NCBI GenBank assembly: GCA_017443945.1
Contig: JAFSXS010000111.1
Coordinates: 1-47,600 of the forward strand
Direction of reading: 5' to 3'
Source: Synergistaceae bacterium
GTDB lineage: Bacteria; Synergistota; Synergistia; Synergistales; Aminobacteriaceae
Length of the DNA: 47,600 nt
Shown: positions 1 through 9,179 of the stretch, in pieces
Numbering within the stretch: position 1 is the stretch's first letter
Layout: every line of letters begins with the position of its first letter
Program-made: the position numbers and the translations under genes
Notes under the pieces: model-generated
What the model saw: the letters and a program-made list of their open reading frames with translations, nothing else
The model's database searches: none
What the model was told of the DNA's origin: nothing

Positions 1-129
1 TGATATTATACCGCTCGTGAATAGCACAAAATTTGACATGAATTATATAATGCGTTCATTAATGATAGATTATTATTTTGTTATATAGTGTTAAAATTTT
101 CAGCAATCTTGAAGGGGGATAATCTTTAA

Positions 130-1875
130 ATGAAACAGTTAATGCAGGGGAACTCAGCAGCAGCCCGGGGACTTTATGAAGCCGGATGTTGTGTTGTGTC
201 GAGTTATCCCGGCACGCCCAGCACTGAAATAACGGAAGAAGCCGCAAAATTTGACGAGATTTACTGCGAATGGGCACCTAATGAAAAAGTTGCTATGGAG
301 ACAGCTTTCGGGGCATCACTGGCAGGAGTCCGGAGTTTTTGCGGAATGAAGCACGTCGGACTCAATGTCGCCGCAGATCCTTTATTTACTGTGTCATATA
401 CGGGAATTAATGCAGGCATGATTATTTGTGTAGCTGATGATCCCGGTATGCACTCATCGCAGAACGAACAGGATTCGCGACACTATGCACGAGCTGCAAA
501 ATTGCCCATGCTTGAGCCTTCTGACTCACAGGAATCACTAGAATTCTTTAAACGAGCATTTGACATATCAGAAGAATTTGACTCGCCCGTAATTATAAAA
601 ATGTGCACTCGTATAGCTCACTCGCAATCTTTAGTCGAAACCGGAGAAAGAGTCGAACTCAACGCGCGCCCATATGTGAAAAATATTGCAAAATATGTAA
701 TGATGCCCGGAAATGCAATTAAACGTCATCCCATAGTAGAAGAACGTATTAAAAAATTGCAGGAACTCGCAGAAAATATTGATATAAACAAAATCGACTC
801 CGGCCGTGATAACTCAATCGGGATAATTACTTCGTCAACGAGCTATCAATATGTTAAAGAGTCATGCGGTGATTTGTACCCTGTTTTAAAGCTGGGAATG
901 ATTTGGCCGTTACCTGACGAGAAAATAAAATCTTTCGCAAAAAGTGTTAAGCGTTTAATCATAGTTGAAGAGCTTGACCCGTTTATTGAGTCTTATTGTA
1001 AGTCGCTCGGACTCGAATGTGAGGGCAAAAATTTATTCAAACTTGAGGGCGAATTAAGTCAAAATATTATCGCTGAAAAGTTAAATCTTGCTACAAATAA
1101 CGGCCTTAAACTTGACGAGAAAATCCCTCCGCGTCCTCCTGTAATGTGTGCAGGCTGCCCGCATAGAGGATTATTTTACACGCTCAATAAATTAAATTGT
1201 ACGGTTTTGGGTGATATAGGCTGTTATACACTGGGAGCAGTTGCGCCGCTGTCTTCAATGGAAATGACTCTCTGTATGGGAGCTTCAATAAGCGCACTTC
1301 ACGGATTTAATAAGGCACTTGAGAATTCAGACACGAAATTAAAAACTGTCGCAGTAATAGGCGATTCAACCTTCATGCATTCGGGAATGACGGGACTCGC
1401 AAATATCGCATATAATCAAAGCAATTCACTTGTCATAATTCTTGATAATTCTATAACGGGAATGACAGGACATCAGCAGAATCCTACAACAGGATATAAT
1501 ATTAAAGGTGTCCCGGCCGGGAGAATAGATTTAGAGAGTCTATGCAGGGCAATGGGATTTAACCGCGTAAAAGTAATAGATCCCTACAATTTGCAGGAAT
1601 GCGAGTCAGTTATTCGTGAAGAGCTAGAATCAAATCAACCCAGTGTAATAATTTCCCGCCGTCCCTGTGCACTATTAAAATATGTCAAGCATAAGCCCTC
1701 ATTACTCGTAAATAATTCTAAATGTGTCGGCTGTAAATCTTGCATGAAAATAGGCTGTCCTGCAATCGCAATTAAAGACGGTAAGGCAAAAATTGACTCG
1801 ACTCTCTGTGTAGGCTGCGGAGTGTGTCAGCAATTATGTAAATTCGACGCTTTAGAATCTCAGGAGGCTGAATAA
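130..1875 (+). CDS. iorA: Indolepyruvate:ferredoxin oxidoreductase, alpha subunit
   Basis: This is the catalytic subunit of the ThDP- and iron-sulfur-dependent enzyme that oxidatively decarboxylates aryl pyruvates (from Trp, Phe, Tyr) to aryl-acetyl-CoA and reduces ferredoxin in the cytoplasm. The 581 residues match the usual family length. The N-terminus carries the pyrimidine-binding domain with the SSYPGTPSTEI motif. A ThDP-binding GDSTFMHSG segment lies near residue 417. The C-terminus has two ferredoxin-type clusters, CVGCKSC..GCP from residue 532 and CVGCGVC..C from residue 560. The ATG at 130 follows a GAAGGGGGAT Shine-Dalgarno. It is first in a run with iorB (3-nt gap), paaK and an ACT gene. 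Family identity is firm; the preferred aryl pyruvate cannot be told from sequence. Confidence 0.96.
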   Translation: MKQLMQGNSAAARGLYEAGCCVVSSYPGTPSTEITEEAAKFDEIYCEWAPNEKVAMETAFGASLAGVRSFCGMKHVGLNVAADPLFTVSYTGINAGMIICVADDPGMHSSQNEQDSRHYARAAKLPMLEPSDSQESLEFFKRAFDISEEFDSPVIIKMCTRIAHSQSLVETGERVELNARPYVKNIAKYVMMPGNAIKRHPIVEERIKKLQELAENIDINKIDSGRDNSIGIITSSTSYQYVKESCGDLYPVLKLGMIWPLPDEKIKSFAKSVKRLIIVEELDPFIESYCKSLGLECEGKNLFKLEGELSQNIIAEKLNLATNNGLKLDEKIPPRPPVMCAGCPHRGLFYTLNKLNCTVLGDIGCYTLGAVAPLSSMEMTLCMGASISALHGFNKALENSDTKLKTVAVIGDSTFMHSGMTGLANIAYNQSNSLVIILDNSITGMTGHQQNPTTGYNIKGVPAGRIDLESLCRAMGFNRVKVIDPYNLQECESVIREELESNQPSVIISRRPCALLKYVKHKPSLLVNNSKCVGCKSCMKIGCPAIAIKDGKAKIDSTLCVGCGVCQQLCKFDALESQEAE

Positions 1876-1878
1876 ATC

Positions 1879-2454
1879 ATGGCAGCAAAAAATATTATGA
1901 TAGTCGGAGTCGGAGGTCAGGGCAGTGTCTTAGCTAGTAAATTACTCGGTCATCTGCTGACTTCACAAAATTATGACGTAAAAGTCTCTGAAGTTCACGG
2001 AATGAGCCAGCGGGGCGGGAGTGTCGTTACTTATGTGAGATACGGCGAAAAAGTTTATTCACCAGTTATAGACAAAGGCCAAGCTGATTTTATAGTCTCG
2101 TTTGAAATGTTAGAGGCAGCAAGAAATTTAGAATATTTAAAGCATGACGGCCAAATTGTAACGTCGACACAAGAGACTGATCCCATGCCGGTTTTGACAG
2201 GTGCAATGACTTATCCGGAAAATTTATTAGCAAAAATTAAATCGCTCGGAGTTAAAGTTGACGCGCTTGACTGTTTGAAACTCGCAGAAATGGCCGGGAG
2301 CTCAAAAGCTGTAAATCTTGTCTTACTTGGCCGGTTAAGTAATTATTTTGATGATATACCCGTTCAAGCATGGGAAGAGTCAATAAATTCATGTGTTCCT
2401 GCTAAATTCTTAGAGCTGAATCTCAAAGCCTTTAATTTAGGTAGAGACGCATAA
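1879..2454 (+). CDS. iorB: Indolepyruvate:ferredoxin oxidoreductase, beta subunit
   Basis: This is the gamma-type (pyruvate-ferredoxin oxidoreductase catalytic) partner of IorA. It is a 191-residue protein with the glycine-rich VGVGGQGSVLAS motif at residues 9-20 and the HGMSQRGGSV motif typical of IorB. It starts 3 nt after the iorA stop, and an AGGAGG Shine-Dalgarno lies inside the iorA 3' end, so the two are translationally coupled and should form the heteromeric enzyme in equal amounts. Its length is normal and no key feature is missing. Confidence 0.95.
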   Translation: MAAKNIMIVGVGGQGSVLASKLLGHLLTSQNYDVKVSEVHGMSQRGGSVVTYVRYGEKVYSPVIDKGQADFIVSFEMLEAARNLEYLKHDGQIVTSTQETDPMPVLTGAMTYPENLLAKIKSLGVKVDALDCLKLAEMAGSSKAVNLVLLGRLSNYFDDIPVQAWEESINSCVPAKFLELNLKAFNLGRDA

Positions 2455-2484
2455 ATATTTTATAAAGAAGGTATTATTTACACG

Positions 2485-3795
2485 ATGGAAATTAAGCAGA
2501 AATATTATCAGCCCGAAATTGAGACAATGCCGCACGAAAAAATTCGCGAATTACAAAACGAGCGGTTATTAAAGCAAGTTCGTCATGTCTGGGAAGATGT
2601 CCCGTATTACCGCGCTAAAATGCAGGAAAAAAATTTGACTCCCGATGATATTAAATCACAGGACGATTTATACAAGCTCCCATTTTTGACAAAGGACGAT
2701 TTACGCAAAGCATATCCATACGGCTTAATGGGCAAACCGTTAAAAGACTGCGTCAGAATTCAGTCAACATCAGGCACAACAGGACAAAGAGTCGTAGCGT
2801 TTTACACTCAGCACGATTTGAATATCTGGGAGACAATGTGCGCACGAGCGATTACAGCAGCAGGCGGAACAAATGAAGATGTTGTACAAGTTTCATACGG
2901 TTATGGGCTGTTTACTGGCGGGCCGGGGCTTAACGGCGGGAGTCATTTAGTCGGTTCTCTCACGATTCCTGCGTCTTCAGGAAATACTGACAGACAAATA
3001 ATGTTCATTAAAGATTTATCGGCGACGATTTTATGCTGCACTCCGAGTTATGCGGCTTTTATCGGTGAACGCATGAAAGAAATGGGAATGACTCCGTCTG
3101 ATATTCCATTGAAGGCGGGAATTTTCGGGGCTGAGGCATGGTCAGAAAGTATGAGACATGATATTGAGGCAACTATGGGAATCAAAGCCTATGACATTTA
3201 CGGACTGACAGAACTTTGCGGGCCCGGAGTCTCGTTTGAATGTTCGGATCAACACGGAATGCACATTAACGAAGATTATTTTATAGCAGAAATTATTAAC
3301 CCTGAAACCGGCGAAGTATTACCAGAAGGGAGTCTCGGCGAACTTGTTTTCACGACTTTAGACAAAGAAGCATTCCCGTTATTGAGATATAGGACTCGTG
3401 ATATTTGCTCACTTACTCGCGAAAAATGCCCGTGCGGCCGTACTCATGTGAGAATGACGAAACTCAAAGGCCGGAGCGATGACATGTTGATAATTCGCGG
3501 TGTAAACGTCTTCCCGAGCCAGATCGAGACCGTATTAATCAATCAGGGCTATCCTGCAAATTATCAAATTATAGTTGATCGAGTAAATAATACTGATACA
3601 CTTGACGTAAGAGTCGAAATGACTCCGGAAATGTTCACGGACAATCTCGGCGAAGTAAACAAGAGACAGGCAAAATTAGTTGACGGTCTTCGTTCAATGC
3701 TGGGATTAACTGCTAAAGTTACTCTTGTCGCGCCTAAGACAATAGCACGCAGCGAGGGTAAAGCAGTAAGAGTCATAGACAACCGCAAAATTTAA
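2485..3795 (+). CDS. paaK: Phenylacetate-CoA ligase
   Basis: This is an AMP-forming acyl-CoA ligase of the PaaK family, which activates phenylacetate or related aryl acetates to the CoA thioester. It has 436 residues, the normal family length. The phosphate-binding loop STSGTTGQ begins at residue 94. YGLTELCGPG and PLLRYRTRDI follow in the central region, and the AMP-binding C-terminal domain (PF14535 type) includes the segment RGVNVFPSQIE. It lies 30 nt after iorB and just before an ACT-domain gene. With IorAB the context suggests interconversion of aryl-acetyl-CoA and aryl acetate during fermentation of aromatic amino acids; the physiological direction is inferred. Confidence 0.93.
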   Translation: MEIKQKYYQPEIETMPHEKIRELQNERLLKQVRHVWEDVPYYRAKMQEKNLTPDDIKSQDDLYKLPFLTKDDLRKAYPYGLMGKPLKDCVRIQSTSGTTGQRVVAFYTQHDLNIWETMCARAITAAGGTNEDVVQVSYGYGLFTGGPGLNGGSHLVGSLTIPASSGNTDRQIMFIKDLSATILCCTPSYAAFIGERMKEMGMTPSDIPLKAGIFGAEAWSESMRHDIEATMGIKAYDIYGLTELCGPGVSFECSDQHGMHINEDYFIAEIINPETGEVLPEGSLGELVFTTLDKEAFPLLRYRTRDICSLTREKCPCGRTHVRMTKLKGRSDDMLIIRGVNVFPSQIETVLINQGYPANYQIIVDRVNNTDTLDVRVEMTPEMFTDNLGEVNKRQAKLVDGLRSMLGLTAKVTLVAPKTIARSEGKAVRVIDNRKI

Positions 3796-3810
3796 AGGAG
3801 TGTGCAAATT

Positions 3811-4245
3811 ATGAGCGTTAAACAAATTTCTGTATTTCTTGAGAACAGGCCGGGCTGTCTTCACGAGATGACAAAGGCACTCGCTGATAATAATATAGAC
3901 ATGAGGGGGCTTTCACTTGCTGAGACGAGTGATTTCGGTATAGTGCGCTTAATTGTCGATGATGTTTACGGGACAGCAAATGTTTTGAAATCGGCGGGAT
4001 TTATTGCGAGCATCACGGACGTTATAGCCGTTGAAGTTCCGAATGTTCCCGGCGGCCTGAATAAAGTATTAGAAATTTTGCAGGGCGTTAATATCAACGT
4101 TGAATACATGTACGCGATTTTAGGCAACCAGAAATCAGAAAACGCGTATATAATTTTCAGGGTAAATGACAACGAGTCGGCTTCTGATTCGCTCATGAAA
4201 GCAGGAGTCAGAATAATGAATCAAGAAACTTTATCGGCTCTATAA
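3811..4245 (+). CDS. ACT-domain protein (paired ACT domains)
   Basis: This small cytoplasmic protein of 144 residues has two ACT-like halves. The first (residues 1-70) begins VKQISVFLENRPGCL, a typical ligand-binding beta strand and turn. The second (about 70-144) contains VEVPNVPGGL followed by NINVEYMYA. Stand-alone ACT proteins next to paaK and ior genes are common in anaerobes and are thought to sense amino acids. I place the start at the ATG at 3811, ten bases after the AAAGGAG Shine-Dalgarno (3794-3800). An in-frame GTG at 3802 is almost on top of that site and is unlikely. It is the last gene of the ior-paaK unit, followed by a terminator. The ligand is unknown. Confidence 0.88.
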   Translation: MSVKQISVFLENRPGCLHEMTKALADNNIDMRGLSLAETSDFGIVRLIVDDVYGTANVLKSAGFIASITDVIAVEVPNVPGGLNKVLEILQGVNINVEYMYAILGNQKSENAYIIFRVNDNESASDSLMKAGVRIMNQETLSAL

Positions 4246-4264
4246 AATATTAAAAAATTTTTCC

Positions 4265-4297
4265 GGGACTGATTCGCGCGAGTCAGTTCCATTTTTT
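4265..4297 (+). terminator. Rho-independent terminator after the ior-paaK-ACT unit
   Basis: GGGACTGA (4265-4272) pairs with TCAGTTCC (4283-4290) with one G-U wobble. Inner pairs extend the stem over the TTCGCGCGA region, and a six-T run follows at 4292-4297. It lies 20 bp after the ACT gene stop. Confidence 0.85.
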
Positions 4298-4346
4298 ATA
4301 TTATAATTATTGCTATATATTTATTTAATAAGGAGGAATCTATAAC

Positions 4347-6201
4347 GTGAAGCAAAGACTTGCGGATTATGTAGCTGATTTTCTTGTCTCACACGGCATA
4401 AAACACTGTTTCAGTGTCGTAGGAGGCGGGGCAATGCATTTAAATGACGCGTTAGGACATAAGGACGGCCTCAAAGTAATTTATACTCATCACGAACAGG
4501 CGGCTGCAATTGCTGCGGAATCATATGCGAGACTCGATAATAATATTGCTGCTGTCTGTGTTACAACTGGGCCGGGAGGTGTGAACGCTTTAACGGGCGT
4601 ATTATGCGGCTGGCTTGACTCTATTCCCATGTTTATTATAAGCGGCCAAGTACGTTATGACACTACAGCGAGATATGCTAAAAAATTGCGCGGTATAAAT
4701 TTGCGTGCGCTCGGTGATCAGGAATACGACATAATTAATTCAGTCAAAGCAATGACAAAATACGCCGTAATGATCGAGAACCCCGAACGAATTAAATACG
4801 AACTCGAACGAGCTTATCATTTAGCGACAACAGGACGGCCCGGCCCGGTTTGGCTTGATATTCCCGTAAATTTTCAGGGCGCATATATAGAAACTAGCAA
4901 TCTTGAAAGCTATGACCCTTCAGAAGATGATAAATTACTGCCTCCCGCTGTGAGTGATGACGTTATAAAAGATGTTATCTCGCTCATAAAAGAGTCAAAA
5001 CGTCCGGTTTTATATGCAGGTTATGGCATAAGATTATCGGGCGGCTATGAAATTTTCAGGCAGTTAATCGAAAAATTAAATATTCCCGTTGTTACATACT
5101 GGAATGCGATAGATTTAATAGAGAATTCTCACAGGCTTTACACGGGCAGGGGCGGCAATATGGGCGACAGACCCGGAAATTTTGCGGTTCAGAATTCAGA
5201 TTTAGTGCTGGCAATAGGGACTCGCTTATCGATTCGTCAAGTCGGCTATAACTGGGACACATGGGCGAGGGCTGCAAAAATTATCATGGTCGACATCGAT
5301 AAAAACGAAATGAACAAGCACACTATACACGCAGATTTTAAAATATGGGCAGATGCTAAAGATTTTATGAATAAATTAAACGCTGCAATAGATCACAAAA
5401 TTTTTAATGACTCGTCATGGCTTGAGACCTGCTCAAACTGGAAAAAAAATTATCCCGTTGTATTGACTCGACACTATGAGCAGAAAAAACTTGCTAATAT
5501 ATATGCATTTATAGATTATCTCAGCAGTAAATTACATGATAAAAATTTAACGGTTGTATCAAACGGCGCGTGCTGTGTTGCAGGCAGTCAGGCATATAGA
5601 ATCAAGAAAGACGCGAGATTTATTAATAATAGCGCAACTGCTTCAATGGGCTATGGACTCCCGGCTTCAATCGGAGCATGCGTAAATTACATAGGGGGGG
5701 GGGGGGGCATCAACTGGCGCAAGGACTCAAGTAATTTGTCTCGAAGGCGACGGCAGCATAATGATGAACTTGCAGGAACTCCAGACAGTAATAACAAATA
5801 AGCTCCCTATAAAAATTTTCCTAGTAAACAATCAAGGCTATCACTCAATCAGGCAGACCCAGCGAAATTTATTCAGCAATCACACACGAGTCGGAATCGG
5901 TCCGGAGTCCGGTGATCTGTCATTCCCTGATTTCAGCAGGATTGCAACGGCGTTCGGATATAAATATTTGTGCGCTCATGATAATTCAGAGATGGAACGT
6001 GCAGTAGATGAGGCTTTAAATTTTGACGGAGCTTTATTTTGCGAAATTTTCACGGACACAGTGCAGAACTGGGAGCCCAAGAGCAGCGCAAGAAAATTAG
6101 AAGATGGGACTCTAGTAAGTTCACCGCTTGAAGATTTAGCCCCGTTTTTGCCCCGTGAAGAGTTAAAGCGCAATATGTTTATACCGTTGATTGACGAGTA
6201 A
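4347..6201 (+). pseudogene. ThDP-dependent acetolactate-synthase-like enzyme, frameshifted at a poly-G tract (possibly phase-variable)
   Basis: This is a ThDP-binding enzyme of the acetolactate synthase/benzoylformate decarboxylase superfamily. The N-terminal pyrimidine domain has THHEQAAAIAAE with the catalytic glutamate and TTGPGGVNALTG. A middle domain follows, then the C-terminal domain with CLEGDGSIMMNLQELQ, which is ThDP-Mg binding. The frame from the GTG at 4347 (AGGAGG Shine-Dalgarno at 4331-4336) runs only to 5801, because a 14-G run at 5694-5707 shifts the frame before the GDGS motif. The rest is open in the next frame up to 6201. Thirteen or sixteen G would give one protein of about 617 residues, the normal length. 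As written, translation stops after 484 residues without the cofactor motif. Substrate is unclear; similar enzymes occur in sugar or surface polysaccharide loci. Confidence 0.88.
5694..5707 (+). repeat. Homopolymer of 14 G inside the ThDP enzyme gene
   Basis: Fourteen consecutive G follow codons for NYI and precede CATCAACTGG. The tract is the exact point where the two open frames of one enzyme meet. Its length (3n+2) puts the gene out of frame, while 3n+1 would restore it. It is either a slippage-prone contingency tract or a homopolymer sequencing error. Confidence 0.9.
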
Positions 6202-6207
6202 ATTATT

Positions 6208-7068
6208 TTATTCAGGTCCGAGAATCTTTGCTGCGTTATCGTAAAATATTAATTTTTTCTCGGACTCGTTTAAATCGAGCGAGTCAAAATCTTTAACGCA
6301 TTGAATTTGTGAACTCCACGGCGAGTCAGTCCCGAATAAGACTCGATTCGCCCCGAAAATTTTTATAATTCGCGTGAATTCTTGAGAGTTTAACATTTTG
6401 CACTGATCTTGACTCGTATAGAAATTATCATTATTAGGGATAAATTCTCCCAGTGAGAACGCAGTATCTATATAAATATTTTCACGATCAGCAAAAAATT
6501 TTATAGAATCTTCCCAGCAACGCCAGCCGCCCATATGAGCGAGAATTACCCGGCAATTATTCCCGGCCAAGTCAAGAGATTTTGCGATTCGTTCGGGGAG
6601 TGCTTTATCATCATCAGGAAATCCAATATCAAAACCAGCATGAATCATCACGGATAAATTAAACTCGCCGGCAAATTTCAAAATATTTATAAATCTCTCG
6701 TCATCGATATTTACTCCCTGATAGACCGGGTGAATTTTAACGCCTTTAACGCCTGAACTTGATAATCTTGCAAACTCTTCACGGATAAATTTATTATTGC
6801 AGTCCGGGTGAATTGCCCCGAATGAAAAAATTTTGCCGGTATTATTTATTGAGATTGCGGAGTCATTTATTTTGCTGACTTGTTCGGGCTTGGTGGCTAC
6901 TGGCTGCAGGACTGACGCTGATATTTCAGCATTTGACATTGATTTAATGAGAGACTCAAGCGTTCCCTCAGTAAAATATTTCGTGTGACTCTTACTTGAT
7001 AAAATTTTCAGGGCATGAGAGGCTATTTTTTCGGGGAATGTGTGAACGTGAAAATCTATTATATTCAT
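6208..7068 (-). CDS. Metal-dependent amidohydrolase family protein (amidohydrolase 2 type)
   Basis: This is a TIM-barrel hydrolase or decarboxylase of the amidohydrolase_2 group, 286 residues. The N-terminal metal motif is DFHVHTF (H7 and H9). KIHPVYQ, MIHAGFD, LAHMGG and the terminal FGTDSPW supply the later histidine and aspartate ligands in the expected order. The start at 7068 has an AAAGGAG Shine-Dalgarno ten bases upstream. It follows the symporter gene on the same strand after a 134-bp gap holding a G-rich stem-loop. It also converges with the ThDP enzyme gene, whose stop is only 6 bp away. The substrate is not predictable; a small carboxylate or cyclic amide taken up by the adjacent symporter is a guess. 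Confidence 0.85.
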   Translation of the reverse strand: MNIIDFHVHTFPEKIASHALKILSSKSHTKYFTEGTLESLIKSMSNAEISASVLQPVATKPEQVSKINDSAISINNTGKIFSFGAIHPDCNNKFIREEFARLSSSGVKGVKIHPVYQGVNIDDERFINILKFAGEFNLSVMIHAGFDIGFPDDDKALPERIAKSLDLAGNNCRVILAHMGGWRCWEDSIKFFADRENIYIDTAFSLGEFIPNNDNFYTSQDQCKMLNSQEFTRIIKIFGANRVLFGTDSPWSSQIQCVKDFDSLDLNESEKKLIFYDNAAKILGPE

Positions 7069-7103
7069 GTGATATATACTCCTTTACAGCGTGAGTGAAT
7101 AAA

Positions 7104-7136
7104 GCCGCCGCGGGGCGGGTGGGTGGGAGCGGCGGC
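7104..7136 (+). repeat. Stem-loop with G-quadruplex-capable loop, copy 1
   Basis: Perfect inverted arms GCCGCCGC (7104-7111) and GCGGCGGC (7129-7136) enclose a loop with GGGG-C-GGG-T-GGG-T-GGG (7112-7127), an ideal G-quadruplex motif with single-base loops. It lies between two minus-strand genes, so the G-rich strand is the non-transcribed one. It shares layout and flanks (AAGCCGCCG before, an AAAAATTTTT stretch after) with the copy at 10397-10439. Confidence 0.8.
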
Positions 7137-7202
7137 AGGAAAAATTTTTTGTAACGAGTGGGTGATGACAACAAGGAAAATTTATAGCTCGCAATAAAAT
7201 AT

Positions 7203-8774
7203 TTACTCATCATCACCGAGCGCGCTGGATTGCTTGACAGTAACCGTCTTTGTGTAGCAAGAGAACGCATTATCAATGAAATTTTTATCCGGCTTAGGAG
7301 TAATAAAGCTCACAACAGGCACAATAATAAATCCTGCTAACATGCAAAACGCTCCGGCATTAATGGGCGATTGTAATAGAACCGGAAAATCTGAACGTAT
7401 AAATATATTCGCAATCATTACGGCACTCGAAAAAATAAAATTAACCCAGCAAGCTAATTTACTAACTCCCTTCCAGTAAAGACTATACATGAAAGGTGCT
7501 AAGAATGCCCCGGCCAGTGCTCCCCATGAGACTCCCATTAATTGAGCTATAAACGTAACATTTGATTTATACTGAATCAGCGCGAGAATAACAGAAATTA
7601 TTATGAATATCACGATTAAGATTCTCATTATAAATAATTGCTTTTTTTCGTCCATCTGCTTAATTATATGTCCCTTCAGTAAATCAAGAGTAAGAGTCGA
7701 ACTTGACGCAAGCACTAACGACGAAAGAGTCGACATTGAGGCCGATAATACGAGAATTACTACGACTCCCAGCAAAATATCAGGCAGTCCTGACAGCATA
7801 ACGGGAATAACTGAGTCATAACCTTCAACGGGGACTCCAACTCCGGCGGGGTCTAATTGTGCGGTGAATAAACGCCCGAATCCTCCCAGAAAATAGCAGC
7901 CTCCAGCAACAACAAGCGCAAATAATGTCGAAATAATTGTCCCCTTTGAAATGTCGCTCTCGTTCTTAATCGCATAAAATTTCTGTACCATTTGAGGGAG
8001 TCCCCATGTTCCTAAGCTCGTTAAAATTATTACTCCTAATAAATTAACTGGATCAGGGCCGAAGAATGACGCGAAAATCCCCCGTGATTTTGCAAGAGGT
8101 GTTATCGCCTTAGGATCTGCAATTTCTGAAATTCCCGACAAGGCCGCATAAAATCCGCCTTTACTCTCAAGAACTGCAATTACAACGGCAGAAATTCCCA
8201 GCAGCATAATTATACCCTGAATGAAATCATTTATAGCAGTTGCCATATAGCCGCCCGCTATTACATAAATCCCCGTCAAGACAGCCATTATTACAACACA
8301 TAACGAATAATCTATATTAAATGCCATCCCGAATAAACGACTTAAGCCATTATATAAACTCGCTGTATATGGAATCAGGAACACAAAGCAAATTATTGAC
8401 GCGGCAATTTTTAAAGCATCACTCGTGAATCTTTTCCCGAAAAAGTCAGGCATTGTAGCACTTGATAAATACTGACTCATTATTCTAGTTCGACGGCCAA
8501 GAACTGCCCACGCCATTAACGAGCCTATAAATGCATTTCCAAGCCCGACCCATGTAGCAGCGACTCCGTAACGCCAGCCAAATTGCCCCGCATATCCTAC
8601 GAAGACAACCGCAGAAAAATAACTAGTTCCATATGCAAACGCTGAGAGCCACGGCCCGACTGATCTGTCAGCAAGGACGAAACCGTTGACATCTACTGAA
8701 TGTTTACGGCAATATAAACCGATTCCAAGCATAAGCCCGAAAAATAACACGACTAATAAAATTTTTAGAATCAT
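7203..8774 (-). CDS. Sodium:solute symporter family (SSS) transporter
   Basis: This polytopic inner-membrane transporter of 523 residues, with about 13 predicted helices, belongs to the SSS/PutP-PanF family. It starts with a membrane helix and a short periplasm-to-helix turn, then LADRSVGPWLSAFAYGTSYFSAVVFVGYAG, quoted here in family terms as the unwound TM1 Na+/substrate region. The helix containing SASMSTLSSLVLASS carries the serine/threonine residues of the Na2 site. It probably uses the sodium gradient to import a carboxylate, amino acid or vitamin; substrate cannot be assigned. The amidohydrolase gene downstream on the same strand may act on the imported compound. The start at 8774 has only a weak Shine-Dalgarno. 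Confidence 0.93.
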   Translation of the reverse strand: MILKILLVVLFFGLMLGIGLYCRKHSVDVNGFVLADRSVGPWLSAFAYGTSYFSAVVFVGYAGQFGWRYGVAATWVGLGNAFIGSLMAWAVLGRRTRIMSQYLSSATMPDFFGKRFTSDALKIAASIICFVFLIPYTASLYNGLSRLFGMAFNIDYSLCVVIMAVLTGIYVIAGGYMATAINDFIQGIIMLLGISAVVIAVLESKGGFYAALSGISEIADPKAITPLAKSRGIFASFFGPDPVNLLGVIILTSLGTWGLPQMVQKFYAIKNESDISKGTIISTLFALVVAGGCYFLGGFGRLFTAQLDPAGVGVPVEGYDSVIPVMLSGLPDILLGVVVILVLSASMSTLSSLVLASSSTLTLDLLKGHIIKQMDEKKQLFIMRILIVIFIIISVILALIQYKSNVTFIAQLMGVSWGALAGAFLAPFMYSLYWKGVSKLACWVNFIFSSAVMIANIFIRSDFPVLLQSPINAGAFCMLAGFIIVPVVSFITPKPDKNFIDNAFSCYTKTVTVKQSSALGDDE

Positions 8775-8947
8775 AATAAATTAATCACACTTTCTAATTA
8801 ACAATCTAACAAATTCGCAAAAGATTAAACCTGTTCAGACTCAAAATCAAGTCTCATAAATGTGTGCAAAAAATTTTATTGTGAAATATTTTCGTGATTT
8901 AAGTGATAATATATTTTATAGGCGGGGTAAAATGGGCAAAAAAAAAT

Positions 8948-9023
8948 TGGCTCCACAACCAGGACTCGAACCTGGAACCTAATGATTAACAGTCATCCGC
9001 GCTGCCGATTGCGCTATTGTGGA
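8948..9023 (-). tRNA. tRNA-Asn (anticodon GTT)
   Basis: Read on the minus strand, a full cloverleaf begins TCCACAA and ends TTGTGGA-G-CCA, so the 3' CCA is encoded. The anticodon loop is CTGTTAA with anticodon GTT, and the T loop is GGTTCGAGTCC. A run of nine T (8938-8946) follows one base after the CCA and probably ends transcription. The surrounding 8775-9179 interval otherwise contains only the promoter of this tRNA and AT-rich sequence. Confidence 0.97.
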
Positions 9024-9037
9024 ACACAACGAAAGAA

Positions 9038-9066
9038 ATTTTACTGTAACATGCCGAATTTGTCAA
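9038..9066 (-). promoter_or_regulatory. Sigma-70 promoter of tRNA-Asn
   Basis: On the minus strand TTGACA (9066-9061) and TAAAAT (9043-9038) are separated by exactly 17 bp. The -10 box ends 14 bp before the mature tRNA 5' end, which fits transcription starting a few bases upstream of the tRNA. Confidence 0.85.
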
Positions 9067-9179
9067 ATTTATTTTTTAGCGTTTATTATAAAATTTTGAT
9101 ATAAATCACAGCATAATAACTCGTTAAATAAGTGTGATAATTATTTTATGAGCTTATATAATATGGAGGTAATTTATTA

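Noticed and set aside
33-51. TTGACA (33-38) followed by TATAAT (46-51) upstream of iorA
   Set aside because: Both boxes are perfect, but the spacer is only 7 bp, so they cannot act together as a sigma-70 promoter.
6992-7276. 94-residue minus-strand ORF across the gap between symporter and amidohydrolase
   Set aside because: It overlaps both real genes in another frame, and its sequence is dominated by the G4 stem-loop region.
7276-7479. Plus-strand ORF opposite the SSS symporter gene
   Set aside because: It lies wholly inside the symporter coding region on the other strand and has no Shine-Dalgarno or recognisable protein features.
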